This document shows, piece by piece, positions 17,672 through 27,312 of a DNA stretch of 64,000 bases (the first letter of the stretch is position 1; every line of letters begins with the position of its first letter). The DNA is from Oscillospiraceae bacterium. GTDB lineage: Bacteria > Bacillota > Clostridia > Oscillospirales > Acutalibacteraceae. Below the pieces are notes generated by a model, which saw only the letters and a list, made by a program, of their open reading frames with translations, did not search any database and had not been told where the DNA came from. Location of the stretch: the NCBI GenBank assembly GCA_015065785.1, contig SVPR01000001.1, forward strand, positions 1 through 64,000. The letters run 5' to 3'. The translations under genes and the position numbers were made by a program.

Positions 17672-17700
17672 TTTACAAATCATTTTTGATTTGTTATAAT
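17672..17700 (+). promoter_or_regulatory. sulfatase-operon promoter with a palindrome filling the spacer
   Basis: TTTACA (17672-17677), a 17-base spacer and TATAAT (17695-17700). The perfect inverted repeat ACAAATCA-TTTT-TGATTTGT spans 17675-17694, starting inside the -35 and ending at the base before the -10. A protein bound there would block RNA polymerase. Confidence 0.75.
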
Positions 17701-17742
17701 ATTACGGATAATGTGGGTAAATGTTTATAGGAGTGAAAAATT

Positions 17743-19062
17743 ATGAAACCAAATATAATATTTTACTTTTCAGACCAACAGCGTTGGGATACATTAAATC
17801 CTGAAATAATGCCTAATTTGTGGCAGTTAGCAGAAGAGGGAACGCGTTTTACCAATTCATTTACCTGTCAGCCTGTTTGTGGCCCTGCAAGAGCTTGCTT
17901 GCAATCCGGTAAATATGCAACTCAATGTGAATGCTATTGGAATGGTGTTCCGTTAAAGGATGACGAAAAGACTTTAGCAGACCACTTTAATGAGAACGGT
18001 TACGATACTGCTTATATCGGTAAATGGCATTTAGCATCTGACAGAATTCCAAAAATCGGTAGGCACTACGAAAAAACTGCGGTGCCAAAAGAGCTTCAGG
18101 GTGGTTATAAATATTGGCGTGCAGCCGATGTTTTAGAATTTACCTCTCACGGATATGACGGCTATGTGTTTGATGAAGATGGTAATAAATTAGAGTTCAC
18201 AGGCTACAGAGCTGATGCAATTAATGATTATGCAATTGAATACATAAACAACAGAACTGAGGAAGATAAGCCTTTCTTTATGTTTGTTTCTCAGCTTGAG
18301 CCACATCATCAGAATGACCACGGCTGTTTTGAGGGCTTTAAAGAAACGGTTGATAATTATAAAAAATATCCGATTCCTGAGGATTTATCATTCTTAAAGG
18401 GAAACTATAAAAAAGAATATCCCGATTATCTTTCAGCTATTAACAGACTTGACTACAATGTCGGCAAGCTGGTTGATACACTTAAAGAAAAGGGTATTTA
18501 TGATAATACTGTTATCATTTACACAAGTGACCACGGTTGCCACTTTAAAACAAGAAATCTGGAATATAAGAGAAGCTGTCACGAGTCAGCAACTCATACA
18601 CCGCTTGTTATAGGTGGTGGTGCTTATAAAAAGGGCACTGTTGATGACCGATTGGTAAGCTTAATTGACTTGCCACCTACAATGCTTGATTTTGCCGAAA
18701 TTTATGTTCCGTCTACTTATGCAGGTATCTCAATTTTGGAGCAAGAAAAAAAGGGCACTAAGAGAGATAATGTATTTATTCAGATTAGTGAATCTCAGGT
18801 AGGCAGGGCAATCAGAACTGAAAAATATAAATATTCAGTTCGTGCAATTAAATCGGGCTTTTTGGGAAAGAATTCTAATGTTTATTACGAAGATTTTCTT
18901 TACGATTTAGATAATGACCCTAACGAAAAGATGAATCTTGTTAAAGACAAGAATTTTAAAGAGATCAGAAAAAAATTAGCAAAGCAGCTTTCAGACGAAA
19001 TGGAAAAGGCTTGGGAGAAAAAACCTAAAATTCGTCCTGCTATCATAAAAAGAAAGAAGTAA
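17743..19062 (+). CDS. sulfatase, formylglycine-dependent (S1 family)
   Basis: 439 residues. Type I sulfatase with the CxPxR maturation motif CGPAR: Cys46 would be converted to formylglycine by an anaerobic sulfatase-maturing enzyme, which is not in this window. NIIFYFSDQQRWDTL carries metal-binding Asp11, YIGKWHL the conserved Lys/His, and YTSDHGCHF a second metal site. No signal peptide, so it acts in the cytosol, unlike most Bacteroides sulfatases. It is followed 19 bases later by a GPH sugar symporter, suggesting import of a sulfated glycoside and intracellular desulfation. The sugar is unknown. Confidence 0.88.
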   Translation: MKPNIIFYFSDQQRWDTLNPEIMPNLWQLAEEGTRFTNSFTCQPVCGPARACLQSGKYATQCECYWNGVPLKDDEKTLADHFNENGYDTAYIGKWHLASDRIPKIGRHYEKTAVPKELQGGYKYWRAADVLEFTSHGYDGYVFDEDGNKLEFTGYRADAINDYAIEYINNRTEEDKPFFMFVSQLEPHHQNDHGCFEGFKETVDNYKKYPIPEDLSFLKGNYKKEYPDYLSAINRLDYNVGKLVDTLKEKGIYDNTVIIYTSDHGCHFKTRNLEYKRSCHESATHTPLVIGGGAYKKGTVDDRLVSLIDLPPTMLDFAEIYVPSTYAGISILEQEKKGTKRDNVFIQISESQVGRAIRTEKYKYSVRAIKSGFLGKNSNVYYEDFLYDLDNDPNEKMNLVKDKNFKEIRKKLAKQLSDEMEKAWEKKPKIRPAIIKRKK

Positions 19063-19081
19063 TCCACGGAGGAAAAAGAAT

Positions 19082-20500
19082 ATGGAAAAAACATATTTAA
19101 AAAAGAGTGAAACGCTTTCGTTTGCTACTTCTGCATTTGGTAGAAGTATGATTTACACTCTTATGTCAACATTTGCTCTTATTTTCTATACCGATATGGG
19201 TATTAAGCCTACACATGCCGGTGCAATTATTTTTGTTGCAAGAATTTTTGATGCACTTAATGACCCGATTATGGGTATGATTGTTGATAAAACTCATACA
19301 AAAAATGGTAAAATGCGTCCGTATTTAAAATGGGCACCTATTCCAATAGCAATTACAACAATTTTACTTTTCTTTACTCCAAACATTGAAAGCTATGCTC
19401 TTCGCGTAGCTTATGCAGCAGTTACTTACATTTTATGGGGCGTTTGCTTTACAATTCAGGATATTCCGTTCTGGGGACTTTCAAGTGCTGTTACACCAAA
19501 TGAAAAGGAAAGAACAACTTTCGTTTCAACTGCGAGAATAGGTAGCACAATTGGTGGTATTTTACCAACAGTTTTAGTTCCTGTTTTAACAAAGAGTGCA
19601 GGACTTCGCACTGGTTATTTCTTATGTGGTTGTATTTTTGGTATTGTTGGTGCAGGTATTTCATTACTCGCTTATTTTGGCACAAAAGAGCGTGTTGAAA
19701 CAAAGAGTGAAGATATTACTGTAAAAGAGCTTTTCGGTTCAATTGTTAAAAATAAGCTTTTATTATTAGTTATTTTTGCTTCTCTTTTAGGCTCAACAAT
19801 GGTAATGGCGCAAACCGCTTCTGCTTACATTGGTCAGTATTTAATTAAGGACCCCGGTATTATCCCTCAAGGCATTTTGCTTACTGTTCTTACAGTTGCT
19901 ATTGGTGCCGGTATGCTTCCTGCAATGGTTCTTTTACCAATTTTAAGAAAACATTTCTCATTAAAGCAAATTTACATCGGTAGTGCTGTTATGGGTGCTA
20001 TTGTTACAACAATTCTTTGGTTTATTGGTTACAGCAATATTTATATTTTCTTAATTGCGCTTGTTTTCTACGGTATCCCGCTTGGTATATTTAATGTTAT
20101 TACTTATGCTCTTGTGGCTGATGCAGTTGACTATAATGAATATAAAACAGGTAAGAGAACAGAGGGCGTTTGCTTTGCGGCACAAACTCTTATCAGTAAA
20201 GCAAATGCAGGTATTTCAACATTTATAGTAAGCTTTATGCTTGAAAAAATTGCATTTAAAGCACCTGTTGAAGAAGTTGTTAACGGTGAAGCTGTTACAC
20301 ATTATTTTGAACAAAGTGCCGGTACAATGCAAGGTCTTTTTGCAATGGTTACAATTGTTCCGTGTGTAGGCTTTGTGCTTTGTATTTTACCAATGCTCTT
20401 TAACACGTACACAGGTAAAAAGAAAGAAAAGGTTTTAGCTGAACTTAATGAGCGCAGAGCAAAAGCTGAGGAAGAAACAGCAAAAGTTACGGAGGAATAA
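19082..20500 (+). CDS. GPH-family glycoside-cation symporter (MFS)
   Basis: 472 residues, about twelve transmembrane helices. Family features: [20 protein letters not shown] at the start, [15 protein letters not shown] in loop 2 and [16 protein letters not shown], which match glycoside-pentoside-hexuronide (MelB/GusB-type) symporters. The C-terminus is cytosolic, Lys/Glu-rich and helical. It lies between the sulfatase gene and asnS with GGAGG before its ATG, and its stop overlaps or abuts the asnS start. Substrate specificity cannot be read; a sulfated or uronic glycoside is suggested by context. Confidence 0.88.
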   Translation: MEKTYLKKSETLSFATSAFGRSMIYTLMSTFALIFYTDMGIKPTHAGAIIFVARIFDALNDPIMGMIVDKTHTKNGKMRPYLKWAPIPIAITTILLFFTPNIESYALRVAYAAVTYILWGVCFTIQDIPFWGLSSAVTPNEKERTTFVSTARIGSTIGGILPTVLVPVLTKSAGLRTGYFLCGCIFGIVGAGISLLAYFGTKERVETKSEDITVKELFGSIVKNKLLLLVIFASLLGSTMVMAQTASAYIGQYLIKDPGIIPQGILLTVLTVAIGAGMLPAMVLLPILRKHFSLKQIYIGSAVMGAIVTTILWFIGYSNIYIFLIALVFYGIPLGIFNVITYALVADAVDYNEYKTGKRTEGVCFAAQTLISKANAGISTFIVSFMLEKIAFKAPVEEVVNGEAVTHYFEQSAGTMQGLFAMVTIVPCVGFVLCILPMLFNTYTGKKKEKVLAELNERRAKAEEETAKVTEE

Positions 20501-20502
20501 TG

Positions 20503-21897
20503 ATGAAACGCATTGAAATAGCAAATATTTATAAATCACCTGAGCAGTATGGCGATAAAGAAATTACTGTTTGCGGTTGGGTCAGAACTCAAAGAGCATC
20601 AAAAGCAATTGGTTTCCTCGAAATCAATGATGGTGGTTGCTTTAAAAGTCTTCAGGTAGTTTTTGAAGATGCAAAAATCAATAACTTTAAAGAAATTTCT
20701 AAAATCAATGTTGGCGCGGCAGTTATTGTTACAGGTACATTAATTTTAACTCCCGAAGCTGCTCAGCCTTTTGAAATCAATGCAAGTGAAATTGTAATCG
20801 AGGGTGAATCTGCACCTGATTATCCACTTCAGAAAAAACGCCATACATTAGAGTATTTGAGAACTATTGGTCATCTTCGTCCAAGAGCAAATACCTATTC
20901 AGCAGCATTCAGAGTTCGTTCTGTTGCTTCATTCGCTATTCATAAGTTCTTCCAGGAAAGAGGATTTATGTATGCACACACACCACTTATTTCTTGCAGT
21001 GACTGTGAGGGTGCGGGCGAAATGTTCAGAGTAACATCTTTTGAGCTTGATAATGTTCCGAAAACAGAGGATGGCAAAATTGATTACAGCAAGGATTTCT
21101 TCTCAAAACCTGCTTTCTTAACAGTTTCAGGTCAGCTTGAGGGCGAAATAATGGCACAATCCTTTGGTAAAATTTACACATTCGGACCTACATTCAGAGC
21201 TGAGCGTTCATATACACAGCGTCACGCAGCTGAATTCTGGATGATTGAGCCTGAAATTGCTTTTGCAGACCTTAGCGACGATATGGATTTAGCTGAGGAT
21301 ATGATTAAATATGTTATCAATTATGTTCTTGAAAACTGTAAGCAAGAGCTTGAGTTCTGTAATAAATTTATTGATAACGGTCTTATTGAAAGACTTACAA
21401 CTGTTGCAAATTCTGATTTTGCAAGAGTAACATACACAGATGCAGTTAAAGAGCTTGAAAAGAATAATGATAACTTTGAGTTCAAAGCTTATTGGGGCTG
21501 TGACCTTCAGACAGAACACGAAAGATATTTAACTGAGCAAGTGTTCAAAAAGCCTGTTTTTGTTACAGATTATCCAAAAGAAATCAAGGCTTTCTATATG
21601 CGTCTTAATGATGATGGTAAAACTGTTGCCGCTGCCGACTTACTCGTAATGGGTATTGGTGAAATCATCGGTGGTAGTCAGCGTGAAGAAAGATACGATG
21701 TTCTTGTTCAGAGAATTAAAGAATTAGGTCTTAGAGAAGAAGATTACTGGTGGTATTTAGACCTCAGAAAATATGGTGGTACTCACCATGCAGGCTTCGG
21801 TCTTGGCTTTGAAAGACTTATTATGTATATGACTGGTATTTCTAATATCCGTGATGTTCTTCCATTCCCAAGAACAACAGGCACAGCAGATTTTTAA
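20503..21897 (+). CDS. asnS: asparaginyl-tRNA synthetase
   Basis: About 464 residues, class IIb synthetase. An N-terminal OB-fold anticodon-binding domain ([11 protein letters not shown]) is followed by a catalytic domain with motif 2 ([25 protein letters not shown]) and motif 3 ([15 protein letters not shown]). The family's [17 protein letters not shown] segment fits AsnS rather than AspS. Two adjacent ATGs exist (20500 and 20503); the second has the better distance from GGAGG. The first ATG overlaps the transporter stop codon. It is odd for a housekeeping synthetase to sit directly behind an accessory sugar operon; no separate promoter is obvious. Confidence 0.96.
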   Translation: MKRIEIANIYKSPEQYGDKEITVCGWVRTQRASKAIGFLEINDGGCFKSLQVVFEDAKINNFKEISKINVGAAVIVTGTLILTPEAAQPFEINASEIVIEGESAPDYPLQKKRHTLEYLRTIGHLRPRANTYSAAFRVRSVASFAIHKFFQERGFMYAHTPLISCSDCEGAGEMFRVTSFELDNVPKTEDGKIDYSKDFFSKPAFLTVSGQLEGEIMAQSFGKIYTFGPTFRAERSYTQRHAAEFWMIEPEIAFADLSDDMDLAEDMIKYVINYVLENCKQELEFCNKFIDNGLIERLTTVANSDFARVTYTDAVKELEKNNDNFEFKAYWGCDLQTEHERYLTEQVFKKPVFVTDYPKEIKAFYMRLNDDGKTVAAADLLVMGIGEIIGGSQREERYDVLVQRIKELGLREEDYWWYLDLRKYGGTHHAGFGLGFERLIMYMTGISNIRDVLPFPRTTGTADF

Positions 21898-21924
21898 TAT
21901 AAATTTTTCTATTGGAGTTAGTAT

Positions 21925-23193
21925 ATGAATCAATCTTATTTAAAAATGTCCAAGGATGAGTTAAAGGCTCAGTATGAAGCAGTTTTGGCTGAATATAACA
22001 GCATAAAGGCACAAGGTCTTAATATCGATATGTCACGCGGTAAGCCAGGAAGCGACCAGCTTGATATTTCTAACGATATGCTTAAGGTTTTCGAGGACGG
22101 TAACTTTAAAACAGAGGCTGGCTTTGATGTAAGAAACTACGGCTTACTTCAGGGTATTCCTGAATGTCAGAAGCTTTTCAGTGAGCTTTTAGATGTTGAA
22201 CCACAGAACATAATTGTTGGTGGTAACTCAAGCCTTTCTCTTATGTATGACTATGTTAACCAATGTATGTTTTTAGGTGCAGGCTTTACACCTTGGAGCA
22301 AACAAGGCAAGGTTAAATTCCTTTGTCCTTGCCCTGGTTATGACAGACACTTTGCAATTTGCGAGTCATTAGGAATTGAAATGATTAACATTAAAATGAC
22401 AAGCGAAGGCCCTGATGTATGTGAAATTGAAGAATACATCAAAGACCCAATGGTGAAGGGTATGTTTGTTGTACCTAAATATTCAAACCCACAGGGCATT
22501 ACATTCTCAAATGAAACTGTAAAAAGAATTGCAGAATTGAATCCTGCAGCAGATGATTTCAGAATTATCTGGGATAATGCTTATATTGTTCATGACCTTA
22601 CTGAGAAAAGTGACGATTTACTCAATATTTTCTCAGTTCTTCCTGAAAGAAATAAAAATATGGTTATTGAAGTTACATCGACCTCAAAAATTTCTTTCCC
22701 TGGTGCAGGTGTTTCTTGCCTTGCATCATCTGAAGAGAATATTAAAGAAATCTTAAAACGCCTTACAGTTCAGGCAATCAGCTATGATAAGCTTAATATG
22801 TTAAGACATGTTAAATATTTTAAAAATCTTGATGGTATTAAAGCACATATGCAAAAACACGCTAAGATTTTAAAGCCAAAATTCGATGCAGTTATTGATA
22901 CATTGAATGCTGATTTAAAGGGCTTGGAAATCGCAGAATGGAACGAGCCAAACGGTGGTTATTTCATCAGCCTTGATGTAACAGGTGGCAGTGCTTCAAG
23001 AGTTGGTGTTCTTTGCAAAGAAGCAGGCGTTACACTTACAAATGTTGGTGCAACTTATCCCTATGGCAAAGACCCGACTGATAGTAATATCAGAATTGCA
23101 CCTACATTCCCAAATGCAGATGTTTTAAAGCAGGCAGTAAAAGTTCTTACAGTTTCAGTAAGACTTGCATGTCTTGAAAATCTTATGAAATAA
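21925..23193 (+). CDS. aspartate aminotransferase, subgroup Ic type
   Basis: 422 residues. PLP-dependent fold type I enzyme. [37 protein letters not shown] and the Schiff-base Lys in [10 protein letters not shown] match the class Ic aspartate aminotransferase family (the Asp_aminotransf domain type described from Corynebacterium). It probably interconverts aspartate and oxaloacetate with 2-oxoglutarate/glutamate. Placement right behind asnS fits aspartate-family metabolism. GGAG precedes the ATG. Confidence 0.87.
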   Translation: MNQSYLKMSKDELKAQYEAVLAEYNSIKAQGLNIDMSRGKPGSDQLDISNDMLKVFEDGNFKTEAGFDVRNYGLLQGIPECQKLFSELLDVEPQNIIVGGNSSLSLMYDYVNQCMFLGAGFTPWSKQGKVKFLCPCPGYDRHFAICESLGIEMINIKMTSEGPDVCEIEEYIKDPMVKGMFVVPKYSNPQGITFSNETVKRIAELNPAADDFRIIWDNAYIVHDLTEKSDDLLNIFSVLPERNKNMVIEVTSTSKISFPGAGVSCLASSEENIKEILKRLTVQAISYDKLNMLRHVKYFKNLDGIKAHMQKHAKILKPKFDAVIDTLNADLKGLEIAEWNEPNGGYFISLDVTGGSASRVGVLCKEAGVTLTNVGATYPYGKDPTDSNIRIAPTFPNADVLKQAVKVLTVSVRLACLENLMK

Positions 23194-23204
23194 GGTGTTT
23201 CGGT

Positions 23205-23678
23205 ATGATTCGTATCGGTCACGGTTATGATGTTCACGCTTTCGCTGAAAACAGAAAATGTATAATCGGTGGAGTGGCTATTCCTTATGAAAAAGGGCTT
23301 TTAGGTCATTCCGATGCAGATGTTCTTTTGCATGCAATATCAGATTCTTTGTTGGGTGCGGCGGCTTTAGGTGATATCGGTAAACATTTTCCTGATACCG
23401 ACCCTGAATTTAAAGGTGCAGATAGCTTACTGTTACTTGAAAAGGTTTATGAACTGTTGGAGCAACAAGGCTATAAAATTGTCAATGTTGATGCAACAGT
23501 AATTGCTCAGGCACCAAAACTTGCACCTTTTATTGTTGAAATGCGTCAGAATATTGCAAAAGCCTTAAAAACTGATGTTGATTTTATCAGTGTAAAAGCA
23601 ACAACTGAAGAAAAAATGGGCTTCACCGGTAGAAAAGAAGGTATTTCAGCACATTCAGTGTGCTTAATTGAAAAGTAA
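23205..23678 (+). CDS. ispF: 2-C-methyl-D-erythritol 2,4-cyclodiphosphate synthase
   Basis: 157 residues, normal IspF length. It forms MEcPP in the MEP isoprenoid pathway. GHGYDVHAF and [20 protein letters not shown] hold the zinc-binding Asp/His residues; [11 protein letters not shown] and [15 protein letters not shown] complete the active site of the trimer. No other isoprenoid genes are adjacent. A terminator-like hairpin follows at 23688. Confidence 0.97.
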   Translation: MIRIGHGYDVHAFAENRKCIIGGVAIPYEKGLLGHSDADVLLHAISDSLLGAAALGDIGKHFPDTDPEFKGADSLLLLEKVYELLEQQGYKIVNVDATVIAQAPKLAPFIVEMRQNIAKALKTDVDFISVKATTEEKMGFTGRKEGISAHSVCLIEK

Positions 23679-23687
23679 ACAAACAAT

Positions 23688-23733
23688 AAACCCTTGCATA
23701 TTATGTATTAAACTTAATATGGAAGGGTTTTTT
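23688..23733 (+). promoter_or_regulatory. terminator-like hairpin overlapping a candidate sporulation promoter and the next gene's ribosome binding site
   Basis: Left arm 23688-23702 and right arm 23716-23730 pair over 14 positions with one G-G mismatch around a 13-base loop. A T run and ATG 23734 follow at once. The GGAAGGG of the right arm is the Shine-Dalgarno site. Within it, bases 23697-23722 closely match the sequence upstream of spoVM, with a CATA-type -10 like those of mother-cell sigma factors. Confidence 0.55.
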
Positions 23734-23964
23734 ATGAGTAAAAAAGGAATAAAGGTTTCTTCTGTTACCCTTGCAATGAAAGGGAGAGATTTATTGCAAA
23801 AAAACGGATACAAAGCATATTTAACCCGCAATCCAAAGCCTGGTAAAGGTGAGGGATGCGGGTATCTTATTTATGTAAATAATTTGGACAAACGATGTTT
23901 TCAAATTTTGCAAAATAATGGAATCAAAGTTATTGATACTGTAGATCTGGGGGATACTTTATGA
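23734..23964 (+). CDS. DUF3343 family protein (putative sulfur/selenium carrier)
   Basis: 76 residues. Small protein with a SVTLAMKGRDLLQKNG start and a GCGYLIYV motif; the CG pair is the conserved feature of DUF3343, proposed in the literature to be a sulfur or selenium carrier. ATG 23734 is chosen from the GGAAGGG site; the longer reading from 23668 runs through the hairpin and overlaps ispF. It overlaps the downstream cysteine-desulfurase-like gene by 4 bases, which supports a donor/carrier pair. Function in vivo is inferred. Confidence 0.75.
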   Translation: MSKKGIKVSSVTLAMKGRDLLQKNGYKAYLTRNPKPGKGEGCGYLIYVNNLDKRCFQILQNNGIKVIDTVDLGDTL

Positions 23965-25109
23965 TTTATCTTGATAATGCCGCGACATCTTTTCCAAAGC
24001 CGACAGAGGTTTTGAATGCGGTAAACAAATCTTTTATTTTATATGGTGCTAATCCGGGTAGAAGTGGTCATAATCTGTCAATAAATACTGCAATGGAGGT
24101 CTATTCAACAAGAGAAAAATTGAATTCACTTTTTGATGGTTACGGTAGTGAATTTGTAAGCTTCACGCAAAACTGCTCGTATGCTTTAAATATGGCAATT
24201 AAGGGTGTTTTGAAAAAAGGTGACCATGTGATTATTTCATCGCTTGAGCACAATTCTGTTTTAAGACCTGTTTTTAAAATGACAAGTCGTGGTGAAATCA
24301 CAAGCTCAGTTTTCGTTGTTACGCACGATACGGAAGAAACTCTGAACAATTTAAAAAACGAAATCAGAGAGAATACAAAGCTTATAATAGTCACGGCTGT
24401 TTCAAATGTTTTCGGTGATATTTTACCACTCAGAGAAATTGCAGAAATTGCAAAAGAAAGTAATATTCTCTTCTTTGTTGACGGGGCACAGGGAGCAGGT
24501 TTAATACCGATAAAAATGAAAAAAATCGGAATAAATTGCTTGTGTATTCCCGGTCACAAGGGCTTGCTCGCGCCTATGGGAATAGGTGCAATTCTTCACG
24601 ATGGCTGTATAGAGGAAACAATAATTGAGGGCGGAACAGGTAGTGAAAGCTTTAATTACCTGCAACCAGTGGGTTTCCCTGATAAATTAGAAAGCGGAAC
24701 GCTCAATGTACCGGCAATCTGTGGCTTGAAAAAGGGTGTTGAAATCGTTTTAAATTATGGTGTTGAAAACATATTTAAAGAAGAAACTGCTTTGATGAAA
24801 TTTATGTTTAATGAGCTTTCCAATATGAGAAAAGTAATTCTTTACAGAAGTGAGTACGATGAAAAAATGAAAGCGCCTTTAATTGCTTTTAATATTAAAG
24901 GTTTTCACAGTGAAGAGGTTTCAGCATATCTGAATGAGAATTCGGTAGCGGTTAGAGGGGGCTATCATTGCTCACCATTAGCACATAAAACATACGGTAC
25001 AGAAGATGTTGGAGCAGTCAGAATCAGCCCCTCGAGATTTACTACAAAAAAAGATGTAAATTATGTATTAAATTTGCTTCAAAAATTTGCAAAAAATAAA
25101 AATATGTGA
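23961..25109 (+). CDS. aminotransferase class V, cysteine desulfurase-like protein
   Basis: 382 residues. NifS-fold PLP enzyme: YLDNAATSFPKP start, SLEHNSVLRP with the ring-stacking His, VDGAQGAGLIPI with the PLP Asp, PGHKGLLAP with the Schiff-base Lys and RGGYHCSPLAHK with the candidate catalytic Cys. This is the subgroup often found beside DUF3343 rather than IscS/SufS proper, and iscU or sufCDU are absent nearby. It probably mobilises sulfur or selenium from cysteine or selenocysteine onto the neighbouring small protein. Confidence 0.82.
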   Translation: MIYLDNAATSFPKPTEVLNAVNKSFILYGANPGRSGHNLSINTAMEVYSTREKLNSLFDGYGSEFVSFTQNCSYALNMAIKGVLKKGDHVIISSLEHNSVLRPVFKMTSRGEITSSVFVVTHDTEETLNNLKNEIRENTKLIIVTAVSNVFGDILPLREIAEIAKESNILFFVDGAQGAGLIPIKMKKIGINCLCIPGHKGLLAPMGIGAILHDGCIEETIIEGGTGSESFNYLQPVGFPDKLESGTLNVPAICGLKKGVEIVLNYGVENIFKEETALMKFMFNELSNMRKVILYRSEYDEKMKAPLIAFNIKGFHSEEVSAYLNENSVAVRGGYHCSPLAHKTYGTEDVGAVRISPSRFTTKKDVNYVLNLLQKFAKNKNM

Positions 25110-25115
25110 TATAAT
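25087..25115 (+). promoter_or_regulatory. sigma-A promoter of the cdaA operon
   Basis: TTGCAA (25087-25092), a 17-base spacer and TATAAT (25110-25115). The element overlaps the last codons of the preceding gene and drives transcription starting near 25122. Confidence 0.75.
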
Positions 25116-25176
25116 AAATCAGTATATGTGGTAGTATGTTCATTTAAAGAAAATTATTTTAGGAAGTGGTGAAAAA

Positions 25177-26055
25177 ATGGCGGCAATCGGTGATTTTTTC
25201 AAAACAATCTGGGGTGCATTATTAAGCTTTAATTTTACTTCTGATTTGTTAGATATCATTTTTGTTACATTCATTATTTACGAGGCAATTAAATTTATAA
25301 GAGGCTCTCGTTCATTCCATTTAATAAAGGGTATTGCTTTTATAGCATTGCTTTATATTTTAGTGAAGCTTACAGGTATGGAATCCAGTGAATTTCTCCT
25401 TTCTTCACTTATCGAAAATGCACTTATTCTCCTCGTTGTTTTATTCGCTCCTGAAATTCGTAATATACTTGAAAGATTTGGCAGAAGGTCAATAACAGAT
25501 TTCTCATTCTTAAGCTTCAGAAATGATGGTGCTTATCAGGAAGCGGTAACTGATTTGGTTAACGATTTCTGTAAAGCGGCAGGCGAGATGAGTGAAACAA
25601 AAACGGGTGCTTTGGTTGTTTTTGAAAGAGAAACTCCGCTAAATGATGTAATTAAATCCGGTACAGTTTTAGATGCTCGTTCTTCAGCAGAGCTTTTTAA
25701 CGGAATTTTCTTTAAAAACTCTGCACTTCATGATGGTGCTGTTGTAGTAAAAAATGCAAAAATTTATTCCGCAGGTTGCATTTTGCCACTCACTCAGAAT
25801 AATTCAATCAGCAGTGATTTAGGCACAAGACACAGAGCTGCAATTGGAATGAGTGAACAAAGCGATGCAGTAGTAGTTGTTGTATCTGAAGAAACAGGTT
25901 ATATTTCAGTTGCAATTAACGGTCAGCTTCAAAGAGATGTTCAGACCGGTAAGCTTCGTGAAATTTTGTTGAGCAATCTTATTGCTGAGGATACTAAAAA
26001 AGAAAAATCAAATAAAAAGATAAGAGGTGAAAAGCGTGACAAAAAACAAAAATAG
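25177..26055 (+). CDS. cdaA: membrane diadenylate cyclase (c-di-AMP synthase)
   Basis: 292 residues. Makes c-di-AMP from two ATP. Three N-terminal transmembrane helices (about 18-40, 43-62 and 70-92) are followed by a DAC domain with the catalytic motifs HDGAVVV and GTRHRAAIG. A Lys-rich tail runs into the next gene. It is followed by a YbbR protein (CdaR), its usual regulator, with 20 bases of overlap. The third usual partner, glmM, is not in the window. c-di-AMP controls potassium and osmolyte transport and cell-wall homeostasis. Confidence 0.95.
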   Translation: MAAIGDFFKTIWGALLSFNFTSDLLDIIFVTFIIYEAIKFIRGSRSFHLIKGIAFIALLYILVKLTGMESSEFLLSSLIENALILLVVLFAPEIRNILERFGRRSITDFSFLSFRNDGAYQEAVTDLVNDFCKAAGEMSETKTGALVVFERETPLNDVIKSGTVLDARSSAELFNGIFFKNSALHDGAVVVKNAKIYSAGCILPLTQNNSISSDLGTRHRAAIGMSEQSDAVVVVVSEETGYISVAINGQLQRDVQTGKLREILLSNLIAEDTKKEKSNKKIRGEKRDKKQK

Positions 26056-27295
26056 AATTTCTCAACTTTTGAATAATGATAAAATTGTTTTTGCTATTGC
26101 TTTTTTCTCTGCCATTATTATCTGGCTTGCAGTTGTTATCAATGTAAGCCCTGAAACAACAAGAGTAATTCAAAATGTTAAGGTAACTATTGATAATACC
26201 GTTCCATCTCAATTTGGTCTTGAGGTTTTTGGTGATACAGAATTTTATGTTGATGTTACAGTCAAGGGTAAAAAATATCAGATATCATCAACAAATCTTT
26301 CTGCAGACGATATTATTATTTTAGCACAGACAAATAATGTTGATTCAGCAGGTATGAGAACACTTATTTTAAAGCCGGAATCCTCTTCAGGCTCTGCAGA
26401 ATATACTGTTTCTGCAATTTCACAAAAGAGCATTGATGTTTATTTTGATGTACCCAAAACTATTCAGATGGTAATTGAGCCTGAAGTTATTGCTAAAGAC
26501 TTTGAAATAGTCAAAGATGGCTTTCAGACCGGAGATGTGAATCTTTCAGAAACTTCGGTTTCTGTTACAGGTCCTGCAACAGAAATTAACAAGATAGAAA
26601 AAGCCGTAGCAAGACTGACGCTTGAGGGTTCTCTTTCTTCAAATAAATCAGCAGATGCTGAAATTATTCTTCTTGATGAAAATAAAAAGTCAAATTTTAA
26701 ATTTGTAAAAACTAATATCAATTCAGTTGTGCTTACAATTCCTGTGCTTCGTGTAAAAGAAGTGAATACTACTGTTTTATTTAAAAACGCACCGGATGAG
26801 TATGTGTTAAATCCATTGAGCTATACAATTTCGCCGTCAAAGGATTACTTTAATATTTCAGTTGATGAATTCGACAAAACAACGGAGTTTTCAGTTGGTA
26901 CAATTGATTTCAAATCAGTTTCACCATCAAATTATGTATTTGAATTTATAAGAACAGATTTACCTGTATCGGATGAAAGCGGGACAGAAAAATTTGTAGT
27001 GAATCTTGATGTTTCTAATCTTTCTCAGGATTATTTCGTTATTTCAGGAAATAAGGTTAAAGTTAACAATCCTGATAACTTGAATTATAAAATTTCAGGT
27101 TTAAATAAATCTGTTGTGATTGTAGGTTCTGAAAAAGCTTTAGAAAGCATAACCGAAGACGATATAACAGTTGAAATAGATATTTCAACACTCAATATTT
27201 CAGCAGGGCAGACAACAACAGTTCCTGCTAATGTGACTGTTAAGAGCACTAATTGTTGGGTTTATGGCACTTATATAGTTGAAGTATCTTTATAA
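26036..27295 (+). CDS. cdaR: YbbR-domain protein, regulator of CdaA
   Basis: About 419 residues. A single N-terminal membrane anchor (IVFAIAFFSAIIIWLAVVI) precedes several extracytoplasmic YbbR-like beta domains (VTGPATEINKIEKAVA and VVGSEKALESI are recognisable repeat signatures). CdaR binds and tunes CdaA in other Firmicutes. GTG 26036 is six bases after AGAGGTG and is preferred over GTG 26027, which lies within that site. Overlaps cdaA. Confidence 0.87.
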   Translation: MTKNKNRISQLLNNDKIVFAIAFFSAIIIWLAVVINVSPETTRVIQNVKVTIDNTVPSQFGLEVFGDTEFYVDVTVKGKKYQISSTNLSADDIIILAQTNNVDSAGMRTLILKPESSSGSAEYTVSAISQKSIDVYFDVPKTIQMVIEPEVIAKDFEIVKDGFQTGDVNLSETSVSVTGPATEINKIEKAVARLTLEGSLSSNKSADAEIILLDENKKSNFKFVKTNINSVVLTIPVLRVKEVNTTVLFKNAPDEYVLNPLSYTISPSKDYFNISVDEFDKTTEFSVGTIDFKSVSPSNYVFEFIRTDLPVSDESGTEKFVVNLDVSNLSQDYFVISGNKVKVNNPDNLNYKISGLNKSVVIVGSEKALESITEDDITVEIDISTLNISAGQTTTVPANVTVKSTNCWVYGTYIVEVSL

Positions 27296-27312
27296 ATTCA
27301 GGAGAAAAATAA

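Noticed and set aside
25177..27295. Complete cdaA-cdaR-glmM operon
   Set aside because: The gene after cdaR is a lipoprotein; glmM is not in the window.
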